Source of the DNA: an uncultured Erysipelotrichaceae bacterium
GTDB lineage: Bacteria > Bacillota_I > Bacilli_A > Erysipelotrichales > Erysipelotrichaceae
Direction: 5' to 3'
Assembly: GCA_900319505.1 (NCBI GenBank)
Contig: ONOV01000178.1
Location: 1-5,519, forward strand
Length of the DNA: 5,519 bases
Every line of letters begins with the position of its first letter. The first letter of the stretch is position 1. The notes beneath the pieces are model-generated. The model was not told the origin of the DNA. It did no database searches and saw nothing but the letters and a program-made list of their open reading frames with translations. The position numbers and the translations under genes are program-made. Positions 1 through 5,519 of this stretch are shown piece by piece.

Positions 1-321
1 ATCGGGGATATCAGGATCAATAAGGATCTTGATACATCGATCAAGGGACTGGATCTTCTTCTGGTTGAAGATATCGTAGATACGGGCAGAACGATTGATA
101 CCGTACAGAAGATGCTGCTGCATAAGGGAGCGAAGAGCGTAGAAGTAGTGACACTGCTGGATAAGCCCAGCCGCAGAATCAATGATATGAGTCCGAAGTA
201 TGCCGGCTTTGAAGTGGAAAATGAGTTTGTAGTAGGCTTCGGCATGGACTTTGATCAGAAGTACAGAGCCCTGCCGTATATCGGTGTGCTCAAAGATGAG
301 TGCTATGAGAATAAGGAGTAA
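1..321 (+). CDS. hpt: Hypoxanthine(-guanine) phosphoribosyltransferase, C-terminal part (5' end outside window)
   Basis: This purine-salvage enzyme transfers the ribose 5-phosphate of PRPP onto hypoxanthine or guanine to give IMP or GMP in the cytosol. The frame is open from base 1 and gives 106 residues to the TAA at 319-321, about the last 60% of a family member of roughly 180 residues. The PRPP-binding signature [11 protein letters not shown] lies at about bases 64-96, with the acidic pair ED followed by the DTGRT phosphate loop. The purine-binding lysine sits in LLDKPSRR at about 154-177. The C-terminal signature [19 protein letters not shown] at about 229-285 closely matches the family's usual VGFGLDYDQ-YRNLPYIG. 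The short downstream ATG at 112 is internal and is not the start. ftsH begins 2 bases after the stop, and its ribosome binding site lies inside the last hpt codons, so the two genes are very likely co-transcribed. The identification is firm; guanine versus hypoxanthine preference cannot be read from this fragment. Confidence 0.96.
   Translation: MGDIRINKDLDTSIKGLDLLLVEDIVDTGRTIDTVQKMLLHKGAKSVEVVTLLDKPSRRINDMSPKYAGFEVENEFVVGFGMDFDQKYRALPYIGVLKDECYENKE
313..318 (+). promoter_or_regulatory. Ribosome binding site of ftsH inside the hpt end
   Basis: AAGGAG, a near-perfect Shine-Dalgarno sequence, overlaps the last hpt codons and ends 5 bases before the ATG at 324. It supports that ATG as the ftsH start and suggests translation of the two genes is coupled. 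Confidence 0.85.
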
Positions 322-323
322 GA

Positions 324-2219
324 ATGCTGAATAATAAGAATAACAGATGGCTCAGGTTCATACCGTATCTGATTCTGATTATTGCGATCTATTCATTAAT
401 CAATATGAATATGGGAAGCAGTGCCAGAACAGCGGATTATGAAACCATGCAGAGTGTGATCAAAAGTGAGGAGATTACGGATGCGGATATTGAAGTCGGC
501 TCCCGCATCACTACGGTCACGCTGCACTATGACAGTGACGGCAGGGAGAATGTCATCAAGAGCGAAATTCCTTCCACGGACAGCGCGATTGATGACATGG
601 TCGAAAAGCTGGACGGCACTAAGCTCAGAATATCCGATGGAGAGTCAAGCAACCTCTTTCTGGAGAGTCTTCTGTCCTTTATTCCGGTCATCCTGATGTT
701 CGGCCTGACCGTCTGGCTGGTCAACCGGACGGCCGGTGCTGCTTCCCAGAACAACAAGGCATTTGACTTCTCCAAGTCCAGAGCCAAACTGGAAGGCAAG
801 ATCAAGGTCAGATTCTCAGATGTCGCCGGCTGTGATGAAGAAAAGCAGGAAATGGCTGAAATCATCGACTATCTGAAGTATCCGAAGAAGTTTGAAAAGA
901 TGGGGGCCCGTATTCCCAAGGGCATTCTCTTATGCGGCCATCCCGGTACCGGTAAGACTTTACTGGCCAAGGCAGTTGCGGGTGAAGCCAATGTACCGTT
1001 CTACAGTATTTCCGGTTCAGATTTCGTTGAAATGTTTGTCGGTGTCGGCGCCAGCCGTGTCAGAGATATGTTTGCCAAGGCAAAGCAGACCGCACCATGC
1101 ATTATCTTCATCGATGAAATCGATGCGGTCGGCAGACAGAGAGGCGCCGGTTTCGGCGGCGGCCATGATGAGCGTGAACAGACGCTGAACCAGCTGCTTG
1201 TTGAAATGGATGGTATGGATGAAAACAATGGTGTTGTTGTCATTGCGGCAACCAACCGGCCGGATGTTCTGGATCCTGCCTTATTAAGAGCAGGCCGTTT
1301 CGATCGTCAGATTACCGTATCCTTACCGGACAGAAGGGGCAGAGAAGCCATCCTTAAGGTTCATGCCCGCAATAAGCCGCTGGGACCGGATGTCAATCTT
1401 GGTGCCCTGGCCAAGCGTACACCTGGCTTCTCTGGGGCAGATCTTGAAAACGTACTGAATGAATCAGCCATTCTGTCGGTACGTGAAAACCTGAACGCCA
1501 TCGGCATGAAACAGATTGATGAAGCGATTGACCGTGTCATGATGGGACCGGCCAAGGTAAGCCGGGTCTATGATGATAAGACCAAGAAGCTTGTGGCATA
1601 TCATGAATCAGGACATGCCATTATCGGTCTGTATCTGGATGATGCCCAGATCGTACAGAAAGTCACCATTATTCCCAGAGGTCAGGCCGGCGGCTATAAC
1701 CTGATGACCCCGAAGGAAGAAAAGATGATGGATACAAAGAAAGACCTGCTGGCCAGCATTACTTCCTACATGGGCGGCCGGGTAGCCGAAGAGATGTTCT
1801 TTGATGATGTGACAACCGGTGCTTCCAATGATATTGAAAGAGCCACCAATATTGCCAAGGATATGGTTACTTTATACGGTATGAGCGATCTTGGTCCGAT
1901 CAAGTACAATTCCGGTTCCACCGAGAATGTATTCCTGGGCAGAGACTACAACAGCCCGAACAATGTGTCCGGCCAGGTTGCCTTTGAGATTGATGAAGAA
2001 GTCAGAAAGATTATCAATGCCTGCCATGATAAGGCCAAAGAGGTCATTGAAGCCCATAAGGCAGAGCTGGAACGCATTGCGTCTGCTCTGATGGAGTATG
2101 AGACACTGACTGCTGAGGAAATCCAGAAGGTAGTCAGGGGTGAACCGCTGGAAGACAATAATACGCCTTCCGATGCGAATACGCCTGAACCTGGTGCAGC
2201 TGGCGGTGTGAATAACTGA
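324..2219 (+). CDS. ftsH: ATP-dependent zinc metalloprotease FtsH
   Basis: FtsH is a hexameric, membrane-anchored AAA+ protease that extracts and degrades misfolded membrane proteins and short-lived regulators. At 631 residues it is full length. Visible order: N-terminal membrane helix at about 12-30; extracytoplasmic domain about 31-114; second helix about 115-134; AAA+ module with Walker A GHPGTGKT at 205-212, pore loop FVG at 238-240, Walker B IIFIDEID at 260-267 and arginine fingers R322 and R325; then the M41 peptidase with zinc motif HESGH at 427-431 and probable third zinc ligand D503 in [12 protein letters not shown]. The tail after about 608 is polar, rich in N, P and G, and probably disordered. 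All catalytic residues are present. Oddities are His206 where Walker A almost always has proline, and Ala323 in LLRAGR, where LLRPGR is commoner. It follows hpt by 2 bases and is followed by a likely terminator, so it probably ends the hpt-ftsH transcript. Confidence 0.98.
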   Translation: MLNNKNNRWLRFIPYLILIIAIYSLINMNMGSSARTADYETMQSVIKSEEITDADIEVGSRITTVTLHYDSDGRENVIKSEIPSTDSAIDDMVEKLDGTKLRISDGESSNLFLESLLSFIPVILMFGLTVWLVNRTAGAASQNNKAFDFSKSRAKLEGKIKVRFSDVAGCDEEKQEMAEIIDYLKYPKKFEKMGARIPKGILLCGHPGTGKTLLAKAVAGEANVPFYSISGSDFVEMFVGVGASRVRDMFAKAKQTAPCIIFIDEIDAVGRQRGAGFGGGHDEREQTLNQLLVEMDGMDENNGVVVIAATNRPDVLDPALLRAGRFDRQITVSLPDRRGREAILKVHARNKPLGPDVNLGALAKRTPGFSGADLENVLNESAILSVRENLNAIGMKQIDEAIDRVMMGPAKVSRVYDDKTKKLVAYHESGHAIIGLYLDDAQIVQKVTIIPRGQAGGYNLMTPKEEKMMDTKKDLLASITSYMGGRVAEEMFFDDVTTGASNDIERATNIAKDMVTLYGMSDLGPIKYNSGSTENVFLGRDYNSPNNVSGQVAFEIDEEVRKIINACHDKAKEVIEAHKAELERIASALMEYETLTAEEIQKVVRGEPLEDNNTPSDANTPEPGAAGGVNN

Positions 2220-2221
2220 GT

Positions 2222-2260
2222 GAGAGAGACTGTGAGATGAACCTCATGGTCTTTCTTTTT
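2222..2260 (+). terminator. Likely rho-independent terminator after ftsH
   Basis: Bases 2222-2236 can pair with 2243-2257 around a 6-base loop (2237-2242, ATGAAC). This gives up to 15 consecutive pairs, four of them G-U. The 3' arm runs into TTTCTTTTT at 2252-2260, so a shorter core stem (2225-2236 with 2243-2254) leaves a CTTTTT tail. The hairpin starts 3 bases after the ftsH stop. Position and shape fit an intrinsic terminator of the hpt-ftsH transcript. The stem is not very GC-rich, so termination may be partial. Pairing was worked out by hand. Confidence 0.7.
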
Positions 2261-2269
2261 CGCGTCTGG

Positions 2270-2278
2270 TGCTAGAAT
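2270..2278 (+). promoter_or_regulatory. Candidate extended -10 promoter element for the inserted cassette
   Basis: TGCTAGAAT matches the extended -10 consensus TGnTATAAT at all but one defined position. No good -35 is seen 16-18 bases upstream, where the sequence is the T-rich 3' side of the terminator. An extended -10 can partly replace a -35. A start about 7 bases downstream, near 2285, would leave only 2-3 bases before the ATG at 2288 and would exclude the ribosome binding site at 2279-2283 from the mRNA. Either this promoter makes a nearly leaderless transcript or the match is accidental and the cassette is read through from ftsH. Confidence 0.4.
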
Positions 2279-2283
2279 AGGAG
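2279..2283 (+). promoter_or_regulatory. Ribosome binding site of the small membrane protein gene
   Basis: AGGAG ends 4 bases before the ATG at 2288, slightly closer than ideal but workable. It supports this start. It can only act on a transcript that begins upstream, for example by read-through of the ftsH terminator, and it directly abuts the candidate -10 element. Confidence 0.6.
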
Positions 2284-2287
2284 ACAT

Positions 2288-2662
2288 ATGAGAAATAACC
2301 TGAGATATATCCCTGTGGTACTTGGCTGCGGGATGGCCATGGCCTTAGTCCTGCTGACATTGATCCGCTGGACGGGCTACCGTATGAATGCGGTAAATAT
2401 CGTACTGTTCTGTGTGATTGCGCTGTGTCTTGTCAAGGCAATGGAAGTCACAGAACGCTTTCAGTATGCTGTGCATGTGATTCAGTATGGGGCAGTACTG
2501 CTTTCGTTTGTCATCTGTCTTTTCTACAGTTTCTTTGTGAGCTATGGCATGAGCGGCAATACCCTGGCAGGGGATCTGTCTCTGTTTACAGCCATCATCC
2601 ACATTGTCTGTCTCTTATATGTCTTTCTGTCTCATAGAAGAAGAAAGAAGGTGCAGGGATGA
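2288..2662 (+). CDS. Small four-helix integral membrane protein of unknown family
   Basis: I do not recognise this 124-residue protein by sequence. It is very hydrophobic, with probable membrane helices at about 8-26, 35-50, 65-85 and 97-114. The N-terminus carries Arg2 and Arg6, and the C-terminal tail is strongly basic (HRRRKK at 116-121), which with an even number of helices suggests both ends are cytoplasmic. It has four cysteines within or near helices (14, 42, 47, 77) and a fifth at 108. The start is set by AGGAG at 2279-2283. Its stop overlaps the start of the glycosyltransferase gene by 4 bases (ATGA at 2659-2662), so the two are probably translationally coupled. Size, topology and position resemble GtrA-type proteins, small membrane partners encoded beside GtrB-like glycosyltransferases and proposed to flip lipid-linked sugars. 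The typical GtrA sequence hallmarks are not evident, so that role is only inferred from context. Confidence 0.85.
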   Translation: MRNNLRYIPVVLGCGMAMALVLLTLIRWTGYRMNAVNIVLFCVIALCLVKAMEVTERFQYAVHVIQYGAVLLSFVICLFYSFFVSYGMSGNTLAGDLSLFTAIIHIVCLLYVFLSHRRRKKVQG

Positions 2663-3579
2663 AGCTTTCAATTGTTGTTCCGTGTTTCAATGAAGAAGAG
2701 GCACTGCCGATCTTCTATGAGACATGTGAGAAATCTGTAAGTAAGATGCCGGTAGAGGCGGAGTACTGGTTTGTGGATGATGGCAGTAAAGACCATACGC
2801 TGGCTGAGATAAAAAAACTGCAGGAAAAAGATGAAAGAGTGCATTACATCTCTTTTTCGAGAAACTTCGGCAAGGAAGCAGGGCTTTTAGCCGGACTCAC
2901 TGCAGCCGAAGGAGACCTTGCTGTGACCATGGATGTGGATCTGCAGGATCCGCCTTCGCTGCTACCGGAAATGTATCGGGTGATTATGGAAGAAGGCTAT
3001 GACTGCTGTGCGGCAAGAAGAAGCTCAAGGCAGGGAGAACCGCCGGTACGTTCCTGGTTTGCCCACCGCTTCTATCATCTGATCAACCGGATGAGCGATA
3101 CGGAGATTGTGGATGGGGCAAGAGACTATCGCATGATGAAGCGCATCATGGTGGATGCCATCATTCATGATAAGGAATACAGCCGTTTTTCCAAGGGGAT
3201 TTACAGCTGGGTCGGGTTCAGAACCAAATGGCTGTCCTATGAGAATATTGAAAGAAGTGCCGGAAAGACGAAGTGGAGTTTCTGGAAGCTGTTTGGCTAT
3301 GCGATGGATGGCATCATTGCCTATTCCACCGCACCATTGATGTTTATTGCCGGACTGGGACTGGCTGGAGCTCTGATTGCGGTTGTGGCGCTGCTGTTTG
3401 TTGTAATACGGGCTTTGATCTTTGGCGATCCGGTGGCGGGGTGGCCGAGCCTGGTGTCGATTATTCTGTTTTTCGGCGGTCTGCAGTTATTGTGCATGGG
3501 CATACTGGCCATGTATATTTCCAAGATTTATCTTGAAACAAAGAAGAGACCTGTATATATCGTAAGAGAGAAGAAGTAG
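2659..3579 (+). CDS. Membrane-anchored family 2 glycosyltransferase, GtrB/CsbB/DPM1-like
   Basis: This enzyme probably transfers a sugar from a nucleotide-sugar to a polyprenyl phosphate on the inner face of the membrane; sugar and final acceptor are unknown. The 306 residues are full length. The GT-A domain opens with LSIVVPCFNEEEAL (3-16) and has FVDDGSKD at 38-45, FSRNFGKEAG at 66-75, and the metal-binding DVD in MDVDLQDPP (91-99; D92, D94). Further family signatures are DGARDYRMM at 152-160, FSKGIYSWVGF at 177-187 and AGKTKWSFWKLF at 201-212. Two C-terminal membrane helices lie at about 222-252 and 263-287, then a short basic cytoplasmic tail with RPVYIV (297-302). The start ATG overlaps the upstream stop and is preceded by AAGAAGG, ending 7 bases upstream. 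The glycoside hydrolase gene follows after 4 bases. GtrB-type enzymes usually work with a GtrA-like flippase and a polytopic transferase; no such transferase gene is in this window. Confidence 0.93.
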   Translation: MKLSIVVPCFNEEEALPIFYETCEKSVSKMPVEAEYWFVDDGSKDHTLAEIKKLQEKDERVHYISFSRNFGKEAGLLAGLTAAEGDLAVTMDVDLQDPPSLLPEMYRVIMEEGYDCCAARRSSRQGEPPVRSWFAHRFYHLINRMSDTEIVDGARDYRMMKRIMVDAIIHDKEYSRFSKGIYSWVGFRTKWLSYENIERSAGKTKWSFWKLFGYAMDGIIAYSTAPLMFIAGLGLAGALIAVVALLFVVIRALIFGDPVAGWPSLVSIILFFGGLQLLCMGILAMYISKIYLETKKRPVYIVREKK

Positions 3580-3583
3580 TTTT

Positions 3584-5314
3584 ATGGTGCTGATATCAAA
3601 ATGGGCGGATGAACTGGATGAGAAGAAGCCCTGGCAGGTATATCCAAGACCTCTGTTAGAGAGAAGCAGATGGCTGAATCTCAACGGGATCTGGGAATAT
3701 CAGATTGTGAAGGATGATGAAGACACAAAAGCGGGGCTGTGGCTGCCGATTGTTGTGCCTTTTGGTGTTGGTGCACCTCTATCCATGGCGCCTCATACCC
3801 TGGAGCCGGGAGAAACCATCTGGTACCGCAAGTCCTTTGCGGCCAAACCGGGACTTAATCGGATCATGCTGAATTTTGAAAGCGTGGACCAGATCTGTAC
3901 GGTATATCTCAATGGCTTTGAAGTCGGCAGCCACTATGGCGGCTTTCTGCCGTTCTCCTTTGAAGTCGGGCAGTATATCAAATACCAGAATGCCCTGATG
4001 ATCGCGGTCAGGGATGTCACTGATACCGGCATTTACAGCTATGGCAAGCAGAGGCTCGAACACGGGGGTATATGGTATTCGCCTATTGCCGGCATTACCG
4101 GTACGGTATGGCTGGAAGAGCTTGGCACCCATGCCATAGAAGACATGAAGATTACGCCTGACTATGAAGGGGCAAGAGCCCTGATTGAGCTTGCCGGCAA
4201 TTATGAACAGGCTAAGATTACCGTCAGTGCCCCGGATGGCTCCTTTACGCATGTCGGATTGACCCGGGATGGTCATTATGCCGTACCGATGGAAAATTTC
4301 CATGCCTGGAGCACGGAAGATCCGTTTCTCTATGATGTAGAAGTTGAGACCGAAGATGATCAGGTGCACAGCTATTTCGGTATGCGCCGGTTTTCCAGAG
4401 GCAATGACGGACAGGGCCATGTGCGGTTTATGCTGAACAATAAGCCTCTGTTTCTAAGCGGTATTCTTGATCAGGGACGCTGGCCGGAAGGCGGTACAAC
4501 CTACCCGAGTGAAGAAGCCATGCGGTATGAACTCGGCAAGGTGAAAGAGATGGGCTTCAATATGATCCGCAAGCATATGAAAATAGAATCACGCTGCTGG
4601 TATTCGCTGTGTGATCGGATGGGAATTTTAGTCATGCAGGATATGCCCTGCGGCGGTTCAGCTCTGCGCAGATGGCATAACAGCATCGGACCTTTATTCT
4701 TCCATCTGCGCAGGTGTAAAGATAACGATTATGAAAAACAGGGCCGCAGGGCAGACAGCATCAAAGCCTATAAAGCTGAACTGGATGATATGCTGGACAC
4801 TCTCTACAACAATACCTGTATCTTTGCCTGGGTGCCTTTCAATGAAGGCTGGGGCCAGTTTGATGCGAAAGATATTACCGAACGGATCAGAAAATACGAC
4901 ACAACAAGACTGGTGGACAGTGCCAGCGGCTGGCATGATCAGGGATGCGGGGATTTCAGCAGCCGTCATGTCTATTACCGGCATTTTCATATGCCGGCAG
5001 AAGACGGCAGGATTGTTCTTTTAAGTGAGTTCGGAGGCTATGGCTATTATTCCACTGCCCATCCGACCAGCGATAAGGTATTCGGCTGCAGGCAGTACAA
5101 AGACAGACTGGATTATGACCAGGCAGTCAATGCCTTATACGAAAAAGACATTGTGCCGAACATTGAAAAAGGACTGTCCGGCTGTATCTATACCCAGCTG
5201 ACTGATATAGAAGATGAAGATAACGGCATCATGACCGGAGATCGTGCCGCAGTCAAGATTGATCCGGTGAAGATGCGCAAGATGAATGAAAAACTGATGG
5301 AGAAAATGAGATGA
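3584..5314 (+). CDS. Cytoplasmic glycoside hydrolase family 2 protein (beta-galactosidase/beta-glucuronidase-like)
   Basis: A retaining beta-glycosidase of GH2 type, 576 residues, substrate unknown. Domains in order: N-terminal jelly-roll sugar-binding domain about 20-180 (PRPLLERSRWLNLNGIW at 21-37, later HYGGFLPF at 117-124), immunoglobulin-like domain about 185-272, and TIM barrel about 278-570. Catalytic residues are visible: the acid/base in PFNEGWGQ (N420, E421; bases 4844-4846) and the nucleophile in LLSEFGGYG (E482; bases 5027-5029). Other conserved barrel pieces are GFNMIRKHMKIE (324-335), QDMPCGG (352-358) and YTQLTDIEDEDNGIMT (536-551). It is shorter than LacZ (about 1,020 residues), matching the compact GH2 subgroup without the extra C-terminal domains. 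No signal peptide or membrane helix is present, so it should act inside the cell. The start ATG lies 4 bases after the glycosyltransferase stop, with a purine-rich GAGAGAAGAAG just upstream as a weak ribosome binding site. It overlaps hslO by 4 bases. Beta-galactosidase, beta-glucuronidase or another activity are all possible. Confidence 0.93.
   Translation: MVLISKWADELDEKKPWQVYPRPLLERSRWLNLNGIWEYQIVKDDEDTKAGLWLPIVVPFGVGAPLSMAPHTLEPGETIWYRKSFAAKPGLNRIMLNFESVDQICTVYLNGFEVGSHYGGFLPFSFEVGQYIKYQNALMIAVRDVTDTGIYSYGKQRLEHGGIWYSPIAGITGTVWLEELGTHAIEDMKITPDYEGARALIELAGNYEQAKITVSAPDGSFTHVGLTRDGHYAVPMENFHAWSTEDPFLYDVEVETEDDQVHSYFGMRRFSRGNDGQGHVRFMLNNKPLFLSGILDQGRWPEGGTTYPSEEAMRYELGKVKEMGFNMIRKHMKIESRCWYSLCDRMGILVMQDMPCGGSALRRWHNSIGPLFFHLRRCKDNDYEKQGRRADSIKAYKAELDDMLDTLYNNTCIFAWVPFNEGWGQFDAKDITERIRKYDTTRLVDSASGWHDQGCGDFSSRHVYYRHFHMPAEDGRIVLLSEFGGYGYYSTAHPTSDKVFGCRQYKDRLDYDQAVNALYEKDIVPNIEKGLSGCIYTQLTDIEDEDNGIMTGDRAAVKIDPVKMRKMNEKLMEKMR
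5299..5302 (+). promoter_or_regulatory. Ribosome binding site of hslO
   Basis: GGAG lies inside the last codons of the glycoside hydrolase gene and ends 8 bases before the ATG at 5311. With the ATGA stop/start overlap it fixes the hslO start and suggests translational coupling to the upstream gene. Confidence 0.65.
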
Positions 5315-5519
5315 AAGATGAAATCGCAATTGCAGAGACATGGGATGGACTGGTTCGTATTCATGCGGCCGTAACCACCAATATGGTAGATGAGGCAAGA
5401 AAAGTACATGACTGTCTTGCCACAAGTGCAGCTGCCTTAGGCAGAACACTGACCGTCAGTGCGATCATGGCAAGTGATCTGAAAGCAGAAGATGAGAAGA
5501 TTACTGCCATTTTCAACGG
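5311..5519 (+). CDS. hslO: Hsp33 redox-regulated chaperone, N-terminal part (3' end outside window)
   Basis: Hsp33 is a cytosolic holdase chaperone switched on by oxidation and unfolding; its zinc-binding C-terminal cysteines would lie beyond the window. The frame from the ATG at 5311 stays open to the window end, giving 69 whole codons of an expected total near 290. The N-terminal Hsp33 signatures are clear: WDGLVRIHAAVTTNMVDEAR, then SAAALGRTLT and a block ending AEDEKITAIFN, corresponding to the usual …VRAYA…T…LVEEAR, ASAALGRTLTAA and GDEKLTLQIKG. The start overlaps the glycoside hydrolase stop (ATGA, 5311-5314). In many Bacillota hslO lies close downstream of ftsH, which supports the call and shows that the three intervening genes interrupt an otherwise conserved order. 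Overlap with the upstream gene suggests it shares a transcript with the cassette, although a further promoter inside the glycosidase gene cannot be excluded. Confidence 0.93.
   Translation, partial: MKDEIAIAETWDGLVRIHAAVTTNMVDEARKVHDCLATSAAALGRTLTVSAIMASDLKAEDEKITAIFN

Noticed and set aside
1281..1301. Ala323 in the FtsH LLRAGR segment as a defect
   Set aside because: Both arginine fingers are intact, and I recall LLRAGR in FtsH proteins of other bacterial groups, so it looks like tolerated variation.
1946..2287. Minus-strand open frame of 113 codons over the ftsH end and the intergenic gap
   Set aside because: Its sequence is the complement of the conserved FtsH C-terminus and the terminator hairpin, with low-complexity Ser-rich composition and no family resemblance.
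2288..2662. Naming the small membrane protein GtrA
   Set aside because: Only size, topology and position fit; the family's sequence hallmarks could not be seen, so the name is not given.
3779..4420. Long open frame of 213 codons on the minus strand
   Set aside because: It lies wholly antisense to the well-supported GH2 gene, has no recognisable motifs and no evident ribosome binding site; it is a by-product of the coding sequence opposite.
3584..5314. Calling the GH2 protein LacZ or UidA
   Set aside because: The catalytic glutamates show GH2 chemistry, but the compact length and lack of a recognisable substrate signature do not allow a specific activity.
1..5519. Mobile element, attachment site, CRISPR or RNA gene explaining the inserted cassette
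   Set aside because: No transposase or integrase fragment, no direct repeats noticed at the cassette borders, no repeat-spacer pattern and no tRNA-like segment were seen on reading; non-coding space is almost limited to 2220-2287.

Overview
The window reads left to right on the + strand and is almost entirely coding. It looks like a Bacillota chromosome of moderate GC, probably from the Erysipelotrichia or a similar gut lineage. The evidence is the gene order hpt–ftsH–…–hslO, a housekeeping neighbourhood typical of Bacillota (in Bacillus it reads tilS-hprT-ftsH-coaX-hslO), and the style of the FtsH and glycosyltransferase proteins. The lineage is inferred from memory of protein families; no search was run.

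Layout: (1) 1-321, the C-terminal 106 codons of hypoxanthine phosphoribosyltransferase (hpt), cut by the window start. (2) 324-2219, a complete FtsH membrane AAA+ zinc protease, tightly spaced after hpt. (3) 2220-2287, a 68-base gap holding a strong hairpin plus T-run (likely intrinsic terminator), an extended -10-like sequence and a ribosome binding site. (4) 2288-2662, a small four-helix membrane protein of unknown family. (5) 2659-3579, a membrane-anchored family 2 glycosyltransferase of the GtrB/CsbB/dolichol-phosphate-mannose-synthase type. (6) 3584-5314, a cytoplasmic family 2 glycoside hydrolase with both catalytic glutamates. (7) 5311 to the end, the first 69 codons of Hsp33 (hslO), cut by the window end.

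The two outer blocks (hpt-ftsH and hslO) belong to the conserved purine-salvage and protein-quality-control neighbourhood. The inner three genes form a compact carbohydrate cassette with 4-base overlaps or 4-base spacing, apparently with its own transcription start. The last cassette gene overlaps hslO by 4 bases, so Hsp33 expression may depend at least partly on cassette transcription. The likely theme is a polyprenyl-phosphate sugar donor made at the membrane (GT2 plus a small membrane partner) together with a cytosolic glycosidase of unknown substrate. No mobile element, tRNA, rRNA or CRISPR array was seen. Nothing here proves a new system; the cassette and its placement are the most interesting points.
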